From Ornithodoros turicata (taxonomy: Eukaryota; Arthropoda; Arachnida; Ixodida; Argasidae): a stretch of 64,000 nt of DNA. Both the position numbers and the translations under genes were made by a program. Of the stretch, positions 22,374 to 32,934 are shown piece after piece. Numbering within the stretch: the first letter of the stretch is position 1; the number at the start of each line of letters is the position of its first letter. The stretch is from positions 14,967,511 to 15,031,510 of the forward strand of contig NC_088210.1 of assembly GCF_037126465.1 (NCBI RefSeq), in the 5' to 3' direction. The notes beneath the pieces were generated by a model that worked only from the letters and a program-made list of their open reading frames with translations, searched no databases and was not told the origin of the DNA.

Positions 22374-22786
22374 CCCTAGCAACACAAAACGTTGCCGGAA
22401 CATTGTTGCAATGTTGCCCCCAAACGTTGTCAAAACGTGGCTAATGTCCTTTTGAAGCCACGTCCTATAGTAACGTTACATGCGAACACTTCTCCGACAT
22501 TGCCACAATGTTTAAATTAGCTTTGCAACGTTGCTGCAGTGATACTGCCGCATAAGGACAACATGTTTTTAACATTTTTCCAACACTGCTGCAATGTTCC
22601 TGGCAGCAATATTCGGTAAACGTTTTAGTGTGACGTTGTGACGACATGATGACATGTGACGAAAAATGTTGACCAACATCCAGCAACGTTGCCACAATAT
22701 TGTTGAATATTGTAAAACATTGCTCCACTATTTACAACATTCGCAACGTTGCAGCAACGTTGTGTCAACAATATGTGTTACTAGGG
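22374..22786. mobile_element. Inverted-repeat element of AACGTTG repeats
   Basis: Left end ccctagcaacaca and right end tgtgttactaggg are inverted. The interior is built of degenerate aacgttgc/gcaacgtt and caatgtt/aacattg words, so it can fold in many registers. No coding capacity. Confidence 0.75.
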
Positions 22787-24022
22787 AGGTTGCGATAGGC
22801 AATGTGCTTTGTGATCGCTGCGTGTTTAAAATTGGTTTCCCAGTCGCTTCTGAAGCAGTACGAGTGGCTGTTGCGCTGTTGTGAAGGGCTGACTATTCCC
22901 TTCAGGACTACAATGCCAGGTAGTGCTTGTTGCAGCCGTTATACTCAATGTTGCATTACGTGCATGCTTACCGTCTGTAAATTAGTTTATGTACACAGAG
23001 AGAAAAACACAGTCTATTAGTCAGGTTCTGAGAGTCACGCTTTACCGCTTTCTAAGATGTTTCTAGAGCCAAGCGCCATAAGCACGTCCACCTCCAGCAA
23101 CCATACAGCATGCGTCGTCTGCTAGTTTAGACACGGAAGTCGACCCTTTTCCCATGATTCTTAGAAAGTACCGGTGACCTATTCGGTGTTCATCGTTTGG
23201 CGTGTGTAACTTTCAGCAGTTTCCTTGGAAATTGTTCAATTTTTCGTTTCCTTCTTTTATTTTTTATAGCTTCCGCGAGCGTCGACGGCTTATCGCCATC
23301 CTGATAAGTTAGCCTTTCCGTGGCTACTGTGTCCGTCAAACCCAAGCATGAACACCATGCAATATGCATGCATATACACTATACATAAAGGCGCGAAACT
23401 CGGCCGCGTATGGATATTTCCATACTTAGACTGCAAAAGAATGGGCATTCGCGAGCAGAAGCAGACGTTGTGTTTCTGGCGACCATCAGAACGCCCTCTG
23501 AATATCTTATGATGTAACAGGGAGCGGTCTCTATTCCGAGATGCGCAGAAAACGAAAGCAAGCCGACCTCAGCGTGGATATGCCACGGACATGAGCAATG
23601 ACGAGCGTACCGGGCTTTCGGTGTTTAATTTATGACAAGTCATCCGTTTTTTTTTTTTTTCGGAGTTTATACTTCTTTTTTTGAGTGTGTGTGAATTCGA
23701 TGTTTTCGCGGTGTTTACGTATGAGAATGGACCTTTTTCACAACGGCTTACGCGCATGCGCATAACCTTGAGGCGCCAGAGAGGGTTATCTCAGTCTTCA
23801 CTAGATGGCGCAGTATGGGGACGACAGAAGTGGGGACCAGTGGGGAGACCGCACGAACGGCGCGAACTCGTCGGTCCCACTCGGGACTGGTTTCGGTCCT
23901 TTGTGCTACCCACGTGGATTTTGTTTTGATGCACACCGAGCGTGGTTCGTTTGAGAGCAGCTAGGATACGACACGAATGTGAAAAAGGTCCATTGACTTA
24001 CTATTAGGAAGCCTGACAAAAT

Positions 24023-24640
24023 GTGACGGCATGTAAGACATCGGGGTTCTTCCATCTATCTTCCGGCGTTCTCGCTAGCAGACGATTCTCAGCAGCCAAT
24101 AAGAAGTGCTCCGCCGACTTGACGTCACCACGCGCGTGGAGCAGCGTGAAATGGCGTGAGACTACCAGTCTCACGCCATTTCAAACAACCAGAACATTCA
24201 ATCAACGAAGCCTCAGTTTTTATTCTCTAGTCGAACTTTACCTCCGACCGCTCCCGGGAACAACGGGAATCTTACCTAATTTACAAATTCCGATCGGCCA
24301 TTAATGAGGACCCTGGCATGCTGTCAACAATAAGAAGTCTAACAACCTAGATAAGACCCTGTTGCCTTTTCTCGTTTCAGCCAGATCAAAATCCCCACTG
24401 ACCCACAAGGACGATGACCCCACTCCTGGACCTGACACAAAAACGCTCTGGAATTTCCCGAATTGACAACCGCCAGGTGGCGGGAATTTTCCCCAACCGA
24501 CCACGTCATTCTCAAGCCCCTTATCACCCTCGTGGCCACATTTAGCTCTTTTGTCCCGAAGAAGGCGGAGCTTCCGCCGTAACGTAGACATCCTCCCTAA
24601 CTTTTATGATTTTTAAGTTTTAATAAACCCCTTTTTTGTT
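24023..24640 (+). mobile_element. Possible retroelement remnant with ribozyme-like 3' end
   Basis: From the CCAAT/CRE patch (ccaataagaagtgctccg, TGACGTCA at 24120-24127) through a perfect 16-bp-arm hairpin (24148-24182) to the ribozyme-like motif and an AATAAA near 24621. One frame reads SFYSLVELYLRPLPGTTGIL, unrecognised. Extent and class are guesses. Confidence 0.3.
24552..24590 (+). ncRNA. Degenerate hammerhead-like ribozyme motif
   Basis: tgtc, then ccgaagaa, hairpin ggcgg-agctt-ccgcc, gtaa, cg, ta, gaca. The outer tgtc and gaca pair as stem I and ggcgg/ccgcc as stem II. Against the hammerhead core CUGANGA/GAAA the second U is C and GAAA is GUAA, so catalysis is unlikely. Spacing equals that of the motif at 51733-51772. 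Confidence 0.4.
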
Positions 24641-24681
24641 ACTTCCCCTACTTTCGTCTTCTGTCTCCCATTTATTTCAAC

Positions 24682-24734
<53 letters not shown>

Positions 24735-24794
24735 AAGCCATTAAAAAATAAGATAATATATAAGATAAGATAATATATATATATATATATATAA
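24682..24794. repeat. (AT)n and (AG)n microsatellites
   Basis: An AT run, an AG run, then a second AT run in AT-rich sequence. Confidence 0.95.
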
Positions 24795-25090
24795 AGAAAG
24801 CCACGAGAGCAGCATAGATGTTGCTTTTGCAGGCGGGCTCCACGGCCAAGCGGACATCCTACAAGATGACTAATTATCCGAAATTCACTAATTAACCCTT
24901 CGATTAAGGTCTTTCGTGGAAAAGCGAAAAGCGAGACAATCCTAGTTGAAAGGCCACTGTATATTTTAAAAGAAATGGAACAAGCGCGTGCCATGAAATA
25001 TCCATCGCCGAATTTCGCTATGCTAATGAGCCGAAACCAGAACCGAAACCGAAACCAGGACCGCATGACCTCCGCGGCGACGGAGGCTTA

Positions 25091-25250
25091 CACTCTTAAA
25101 AATGAACTTCACCGCATAGCACGCTCCTAGCCAACCACCATCACAAATGATATCGTTATCTGCCATAATTTGTTGAAAACGAGAGGCGTACGCCTTTTTT
25201 GCGACACTTATGATATTCATAATTGTCACAAAAAAGGCGTACGCCTCCCG
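25091..25250. mobile_element. CACTCT MITE truncated in the right arm
   Basis: The left end cactcttaaaaatgaac and the whole left arm are intact, plus the loop and the start of the right arm up to ggcgtacgcctcccg, where it stops. This is the last recognisable copy; none occurs between here and 64000. Confidence 0.88.
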
Positions 25251-26460
25251 GTACGTTCATTTGCCCGAAATCCCCTAATTAAAAGTTAATTAGCGAATTC
25301 TAGGTAATTAGTCACCTTGTAGTTACGTACCCTCCTCGAGAACATGTCCAATTGGCCGCATAACTCAACTGCAAAAACGACATCTAAGCAGCTGTCATAG
25401 CATTTTTTACAAAAAGAAAAAAGAAAGAAAGCTATAACGAATTAAAGTGGACATCCTCTAGGTCACCTAAGCCAACTAACTATGGCGGTTTTTCGGTTAA
25501 ATCTGAATAGGTAATAAGAATCGTACGGGATTTTTCGGATCAATCCGAAACCCTAGAACTCTCCGAAATCGCAATCGGCTGAAGGAGAGTATGTCTCGAG
25601 TCCGAAGAATTCTTACATTGCTTGCGAGACGCAGAAAAGCAAGTCAGAACACTGATAACGTAGAAATAAAGTCAAAGCAACTTAAGAGAATATCTGAAGT
25701 AAAAACGTCAGGAATTTAGATGCTAAGGAATTTTCGTCATTCGCTAGCGAGGCTTCCATGTATGGAAAAATTGTACAAGAAGGTATGCCGCTATTTTGGC
25801 AATCGTTTATGTGTTCTATATTTCGTCATCTATGATTGTTTCTGGAGGGACTGTAACCTTTGCATTTTGTATATTCATAGTAAACCTGGGAAACTTCGCC
25901 GCGCTCATCTCGAAGTGCAAGCGCCTAACTGCAGTCCAGGAAGGCCTGCGACAACCGCCGAGATACAACGGGTAAAAGACATTTAAAAAGTAATAAAAAG
26001 TGCGGCAGCATCCGAGGAAAGCAATCTCGGACGATTACCGCGCGCACTGGGACACGTTCATTGGACGACCTTGAGACGCACTTTCCAGGTGGAGAGGGCG
26101 GAAAGAGAAGTGCAGCATCGGTCTCCTAGGAGATGCAACCGCAAGAGTTATTAAATTTTTGTTTTGTTTTTTTCTCCCGGCGTGCTTTCCAGAAAGTGTG
26201 CCGATATTTGGAAAAGAAAGTCGCTCTTGGGGGGGCACGTCTGAAGCACACACGTACGCGCAGCTCTTTTCCCTCCCATGTCTTTTGATGTGTCGTATCT
26301 TATAGGTACATCTTCCAATAAAGATCGGCGGTGGTGCATCACCGAAGATATGGAAAGAAAGGCGTTACTCGTAAGCGGCCGGAATAAAGTGCACTCGATT
26401 ATCCCTCTGCTGGAACTTCCGTGAAAGAAAACGAGCGCCGCGCACTTAGCTTTTTATCTG

Positions 26461-26816
26461 TGTATTCACACGAGGGACATCTCCCCACGGAAGATTCTAG
26501 TGGAAGAAAAAACGAAAACGCTGCTCACAGTGACGAAGTTCCGTCCCGTGTTATGGTGATTGGTGAACATTCACACGGTGCGGAATATCGGGAGTGGCGT
26601 ACAGCGCATTTAGCAGACGACACTTAGCAGACGACACCGTCAGCGTGGTTTCCTGTCGTCTGCTACGGAATATCTTGTGGCTGTGTCGCAGGATATTCCC
26701 CGCGGTTAGCAGTGTACGTGGACACTGGACGTTGAACGCTCGATCGCGTTCAGAAAGCTATGACGTTTTTCGCGTCTTCCGCTTCTGCGGGGAATGTCGC
26801 TCGTGTGAATACACGG
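26461..26816. mobile_element. Inverted-repeat element with GCAGACGACA core, copy 2
   Basis: Ends tgtattcacacgaggg and ctcgtgtgaatacacgg. Core ttagcagacgacac occurs twice in tandem and is mirrored by cctgtcgtctgctac. Same family as 12929-13270. Confidence 0.75.
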
Positions 26817-27289
26817 CACAGAGACTGAGTCCCTTCTTGGTAGTTTGGTTTCGTCGCTAATCATCCTTTCCCATACAGAAGTCAATCAAATCGTCAGTGT
26901 CAGTGCCTCTTGAGATAGATTGATTTTATGAGCCATATACATAACAGATAACTCCAGCCAAAGTTTAAACACTTAATTGTGTCTAAATAATACACTCAGA
27001 AATTCAGATTCAAGCACGAAAAAAACGTTAGGTCAAGTCGTCGGCCATGAGAGGAAGCGTCCTTCGTTCTGCACTTGCATTTGCCTATGCGCCTCAAGTA
27101 AATGAGAAGTGACGCGAGCACGTCCTACAATTTTGTACGCGCTATGCAAGTAGTTCAGCTGTCTGCGCATGCAGTTCCCCAGTTTCCCTCTTTCCCCTAT
27201 TGCCCGTGGAGCAGCCTCATTGGTCCCTCTCCCAAATATGAGAGCAAAAGTTGAAGGGGAGGTGCACGAGGTCTCTGCTGTAAGCCCAT

Positions 27290-27540
27290 GCCTAGGGGTG
27301 GATGGAGTCACCCTTTGTAGAAGCGAATGCCGCAAGGCCGCCATCTTGACCCCCACGCCTATACCATGCATGAACGCTGTGTACTGGTTTCACCCACTAT
27401 TCCACCTCTCTTGCTATGTATTTACTAAACTCCAAAATGTGGTGTGTCGCTAAGCGTATAGCTAGATTTCTGTGAGCGAATCGCGAGCTGCGCGTGGGTG
27501 TCAAGATGGCGGAAATTCGTTATTGCTGCCTTGTGAGTGG
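27290..27540. repeat. Foldback with CAAGATGGCGG arms
   Basis: ggccgccatcttgacccccacgc at about 27333-27355 is mirrored by gcgtgggtgtcaagatggcg at about 27494-27513. A related pair occurs at about 16891-17078. Each arm carries a YY1-like word. Confidence 0.5.
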
Positions 27541-28399
27541 ACAGGCACTCTTGTCACGTGATTTCTGCAAACTTTGCCCTCTCGCAGTGACACCTAGCGC
27601 ACTGCACAGGAAGGAAAATAAGGCAAAGTAAATGAATCCCCTCCAACCCAATCTCTAGGCATAGATTCGGTGTTATCGTGCAATATACCAACAAGAAGCA
27701 ACAAAAAATTCATGGAGCAACTGGATAGTAGCGCGAATGGCAATAATGAACTAAAAGGAGAGAAAGAAAACACACTTTTCCACATACCTTTAAAGTTCTT
27801 GTGTAAATAGCAGACAATCGCTACACATCAGTCACCATTCACACATCTGCTAAAAGTCATTTGTGTGCAGCGCTGTTGTGTAGTCCACTGCAGGCTCTGG
27901 CAGCTGCTCCTCTGCAGGCATAAATGGCTCTGGTCCACTGCAGGAAGTTTCGACGACGACGAAGTAGACAGTTGTCCGAGACGCAATGTGCACTGCTTAT
28001 CGAAAGCTGATTACACACATTTCCTACGCAGTGTTTCGCATCTGTTACGCTGAAAGCACAACACCACCACTAAACGACATCGCTGTCTGCCCGCACCGCA
28101 GCAACTGCGGGACGTTGGCTTTTCTACGAGATGCAGTGTCATACAAAGTGAACGCATTGCACTGTCGTCGGCTGATCAGAAGAGAGATATGTTCTTATCA
28201 GCCGAGAGGATGGTGCATCTGCCGCCTGTGACATATGCTTCTAGCGTAGCGGATGCGAAACAGTGCTAGTAGAAATGGCTGGTGTAATCAGCAGGTAAAA
28301 TGGCACTAAAGTGCTAAGATATCTGAATGTTGATTTAAAAAAAGAATTGTTTTACTGCGAGTTGTAAGTGGCCCAGAAACCCTCAAACAAACTTTCGCT

Positions 28400-28520
28400 C
28401 CAAGCTCTGCTGTCAGAGGAGCGAGGAGCCTCGGCCATTCCCATTGGTTTTCGAAAGCACGTGACCTCTCCCTTAGCCCCTCGCTGGCTGTGACGTCATA
28501 GTTGGATGAGTTTCGGTATT
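28400..28520. promoter_or_regulatory. CCAAT, E-box and CRE cluster
   Basis: cccattggtt, cacgtg and a perfect TGACGTCA (28492-28499) lie within 70 bp. No gene is visible beside it. Confidence 0.25.
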
Positions 28521-29518
28521 CGCGATGCCAATTTTCAACGTGTCTATAATTCTCTTTGCTGTAAAACTTGGAATGTAGGTTTAAATCGATGCATATAACC
28601 TGTTTTGTGTGTGTGTGTGTGTGTTTTTACATTTATTAGGCATAACTTGGGCATAAGGCATAACATTTATTAGGCATAAGCCTTTAATCAATCAGATGAA
28701 AGATTCGTATGGTAACTTGACGTCTATCACAGACCCTTCTCAAAAAATTGTCCGAGAATTAATGTGCACTCAGCACATGACATGCATGTTCAAAATCCCT
28801 CGTGAACAACATGTTTGACCCAGTAAACAACATGTATCCCAAAAAATATCCATATCGTGTATCCTTAAAATATCCATATTCCAGACGACTGCACAAAGCC
28901 CGTAGATCCCTCTTTTTGTACATCGAGGGGCCGACGCTTTCCTTCTAGCACATCCCAGAAGTGTCCCGGACACGTCATTTCGGGATATTCGTATGTTCGT
29001 GGGACATTCACAAATTTTCGCATTTTAACGACATAATGCAGAATATTTTTACAAATATTGTACACTTACACCAATTACTGAAGAGACTTGTACCAGGCCA
29101 CAAGATTACCGACGTCGTCGACCGGAATCGGAGCTGCAACTTTGGGATCGGGTTTTATTTACTTATTCAACGCAACGCTTTTTATTGTGATTTTATGGTG
29201 CTGCGTGTGAGCGTACGATATCGATATATAAAAGAAGCAAATTCGCCGAACACGCAATGCGTGGAAGGCTTCCGGGATGTCGCTGTTGGGTGACCGAAAG
29301 CAGCCCGAGGGGCAAGAGATTGATCGACTCTTATCGGCAATTTTAATCGTGTGGAATTGAACTTGCATTCCTCACCTCGCCACGACTGGCCATCGATCCT
29401 ATTGCGAAGAAAATTGCGTGTCTGCACGTTGGCTTTCGATGTGCAGCAAAGATGTGGGCAATGTCGTCGAAAAAAGACTTGATTGCGCCACGGCTATGCG
29501 CAATACGCGGTGGTACCA

Positions 29519-29760
29519 GAGCAGTTGTTTATCCAGAATCACAAGCACGGGGAGGGGGGTTTGCAAAATGATGTGTATCTTTGTAGCAGCTTTAATATCA
29601 TGACCGCAGAGATTTTCCCCGCACCCCTAACACCCTAAAAAGAAACTTACAACACTCCCAAACAAGCCAGAAAGGTCACAAACGCCACAAAAGCAGCAGA
29701 TATGGGCGCGTCACCCCCTCCCTCCATTTCCAGATTACAATCCTGGGTGTATCCCTGCTA
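29519..29760. mobile_element. Fragment related to the hAT-like MITE at 8916
   Basis: Starts gttgtttatccagaatcac, as the left end at 8918-8934, and has the same G-rich then C-rich interior (aggggggtttgca, cacccctaacaccc). No clean right end or target duplication. Confidence 0.4.
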
Positions 29761-30484
29761 CCGACACGTGCCTGAAGAAAAAATAAAAAAATAAAAACTC
29801 CGGAATGAACACGTGCCACTTATTTTATTTGGTATTACAAAAACCGACTTTGGTCACAGATTAGGTACGCAAATTATAAATGCCGCCAGTGCACGTTACA
29901 CGTTCGTAGTTTCGAATTCTCCAAGAGTACATGACGTCACCACGATATCTGGTGCCTGCCTCCTAGCAACAGCGCGGGCACCTTCCTTTTCCTCGCCTCA
30001 CGTTGGAAGACGGCCGGCCGCTAGCTAGCTAGTTTTTCATTCTGGTCTTTGGAGGTGCGTACCTCGTGCTTGGGGCATAAGCACGGGCAACGGATGACTT
30101 CAAACCTCACTCATGAGTATGCTTCCCCATGACTTCATGGTCTTCAACTTGTCCGCTTCTTCGATAGATAACTCACACTTGAGCATGATCACGCTCATCC
30201 ATGCTCAGTGTGGCGAATGAGCTGAGCATGAATGAGCAAACGGAGTTGCGCAAAAGGTGGGAGTGAGCATAAGCGAGCAAACGGAAAGCTCAGCGGGCGG
30301 GGGTCACGTGCAGACTCCTGGTGAGGAGATTGAAAGCGATGTTGCCAGACGAATGGCAGATTTTCTACATTGTGACCGGTCATACTTCTCAACACCACAA
30401 ATTAATTTTATGACACTTGGGCGTCTCACAGAGAAAAACTATTTTTGCAGACCAGAATTCGAGACACATACAGGGTACTTTACA

Positions 30485-30625
30485 GGGTGTCGAACCGAAA
30501 CGTTTTTCGTTCTGGTTTTCGTTCCGGTTACATCATAAACGATCCGGTACCGGTTCTGCTCCGGAGCAAAAAAATAACGGTTCATACCGGTTTTTAACCG
30601 GTTCCGCTTCTGCTGGGAATATTCA
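30485..30625. repeat. Degenerate GGTTCCGGTTTT repeat
   Basis: Repeated ccggtt/ttttcg words; a similar block lies at about 31370-31510. Low complexity in origin. Confidence 0.6.
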
Positions 30626-31742
30626 TCCCACAAAAAAAAGAAAAAAGAAAAATCAATGTTGCAAAATGTAAACCCGTTTATTCAGCATACATGGTATTTA
30701 ATATTAATAGATAGCTGTGAAATTGGTAGCTCCTGGTTCCTGTAGGTTACTGTCTGTTCAAATGGGCTTTCTCATTTCTTGAAGCGCATGCTACAAACTG
30801 ACTTGTTTGTCGTGATGTCATACATAAAGCACTTTCTTGCTGGGTTGGAGCGATTGCGTCCCATCCGAATGTCTGTTGCTACTGTCTAGCCAGCAAGCAC
30901 CACCGCACGAGTACGACGCAAATCGAGGAACACCTTCACTCACAAACGCCTCGGCGGCTCCGTTTTATTTTCTTGGTGTCCTGTCCACAAAAAAGTTGCC
31001 ACTTCGCACGGGCTTGCCCTCGCGTATACGTAAATGTATTCAACTTAGCTGCTCTCAAACAAGGGACGCGTTGCGCGACATTACCGATAAAGAAGCTGTT
31101 ATGCAGCCCCCTTGTTGTTTAGTTGAGGAGAGTTTGGGGGGATCAAATTAAAACGAACACTACGGCACATTGTTAGAGAGTCACATGTACCTCGAAGTCT
31201 GTGTGCGTGCGCGAACGATAAACCATTACAAAGGGAGCCTAAGGGTCATACTATACCGACATACATTCCATCGTAACCGTAACCCTCGTATAGTATCCAT
31301 GACATGACTTCAGAGCACATGACGTCTCATTCGCCTATCCGTAGTCCAAACCGGCGAAGTTTTTTCTTGGACCGAAAACCGTTAAATTATTTTTCGGTTT
31401 CCCTCCTGAGCGAAAAAAATGTATACGGTTTCGATTCCGTTCCGGTTCGCACCAAAATAGCGTTTTTTTTTCGGTTTTCGGTTCCGGTTTTCGGTTCGCT
31501 CCGACACTCTTACAGATTTAAAACAAAAACAAAAAAAGAAACAAGCTGTGATCGTTGCTCTGATGTCATTTTTGCAGTTATACGGGTTATACCGCCAGGC
31601 GGACATCCTATTCCTGGATGACAAATTATGTGCCTAAAATAAATAAATTACTTTTTTAATTAGATGTTTTCGAGAAAATACGAGACAGCAGAATTGGAGG
31701 CAATCATTATTTGAATCAATGCTCTTTTTTAAAAATTTCTGA

Positions 31743-32031
31743 AACGAGCACGTACATTCATTGAGATAAAAATCGTCCCCCTTTTTACGCAAATGAGCCG
31801 AAACCAGCACTACGCCCTTCTCGAGCGCAGAAACGACAAGGGAAACAAGCGACGCCGGAAAGCGATCAGCGCCTACTCCAATACGCTCCATCGCTACGAA
31901 ACACGTGACCCTCGGACGCGAACGTCCCATCACTCCTTTAGCGCTCGAGAAGGGCGTGGTTTCGGTTTCGGCTAATTTGGATATCAACGTTTGGCGATTT
32001 ATATCTCAAAGTACGTGCTCGTTACACGACA
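31743..32031. repeat. Large inverted repeat with GCCGAAACC arms
   Basis: aacgagcacgtac (left) is mirrored by gtacgtgctcgtt (right), and further in agccgaaaccag...cgcccttctcgagcgc is mirrored by gcgctcgagaagggcgtggt. A related half-element occurs at about 24840-25060 (aatgagccgaaaccagaacc). Confidence 0.7.
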
Positions 32032-32144
32032 TTTGAAAGAGAGTGTGGGTGTAAGTAATAACTGGCTACAATTTTATACGCTTTCCGACATGATGTCTGC
32101 CTGGCAGCGTTAGAACCAACCTGTGAAAACCGCACCTATAGCTA

Positions 32145-32370
32145 CCGCAGCTACTTGCAGCGGCGAGACGAGAAAGGAGAGGACGGAAGAGGAAAGGGCA
32201 CGACAAGCAGAGGCAGACGAGCGTAGAAGAACCCAAATGAGTGTAGAAGACAAGGCTCGATATGGACAAGCGCACAGAGAAAGATGATCCCAAATGAGCG
32301 AAGAACAGAAAGCACAAGGAGCCGTATATTGGAACGAGAAAGAATACAGCGATATCTGCGACGGACAGCG
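32145..32370 (+). pseudogene. Fragment of a charged-repeat protein (Helitron-type reading uncertain)
   Basis: One frame reads ERTEEERARQAEADERRRTQ, then SVEDKARYGQAHRER, a stop codon, then SQMSEEQKAQGAVYWNEKEY. These look like three decayed copies of a charged unit of about 20 residues. Tandem units of this style precede the helicase part of some arthropod Helitron proteins, but no helicase part is present here. The stop codon and short length mark it as broken. Confidence 0.4.
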
Positions 32371-32401
32371 CACGCACACTATCAGATGCTCAACTCCGCA
32401 T

Positions 32402-32934
32402 ATACAGGATGTTTCACGAAAAATGAGCCAAAGTTTAAAAAAAAATGGTTCATCGCACACCAAAAAGACGGACTGTATAGTGTTACATGGTGTGAGGATA
32501 CTCAAAAACTATTTTTGTTTTTAATCAATGAATTAAGTGAAATTAATTAGTCAGTTTTTTTTTATTATAAGAATTAGAACCAAAATGTCAATGAGAAAGT
32601 TGTACCGGGCGATACGACGACACGAAACCCGTTGATTGCAACTTTGTACCTCTAACGGATCCTTTTTTTCTTTTTTTCTTCCGGCTTCAAAAACTAACTT
32701 TCGGGTTTGCAAAAAAAAACGACGAGGGACCTGTCGCAGATGCAGGAGGAGTCAATGTCAAGCCAAAGTGTCAAAATGTCAATGAAACTGTGACTGTGTC
32801 TTCGTTCGATAACAGGACGGTCGAGAGCGCTGGGATCCGGCGCTCCTCGCGCGTCTCCGACAGGTGACGCGTCGGTTTTTTGCAAACCTGAAAGTTAGTC
32901 TTTGGAGCCGGGAAAAGAAGGATCTGTTAGAGGA
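32402..32934. mobile_element. Element with ACAGGATGTTTCAC end and inner foldback
   Basis: acaggatgtttcacgaaaaa at the left resembles a terminus common to arthropod DNA elements. The inner part, 32649-32934, folds back: cctctaacggatcc / ggatctgttagagg, and actaactttcgggtttgcaa / ttgcaaacctgaaagttagt. No coding frame. Confidence 0.5.

Noticed and set aside
8590..25229. A recurring peptide (KKAYASRFQQIRADNDIIRD) in many short frames, looking like a protein family
   Set aside because: It is the translation of the repeated MITE arm; it occurs on both strands of the same foldback and never continues beyond the element.
8230..25250. Regularly similar repeats considered as a CRISPR-like array
   Set aside because: Copies are 200-250 bp, dispersed over kilobases with TA duplications, in an intron-containing eukaryotic contig.
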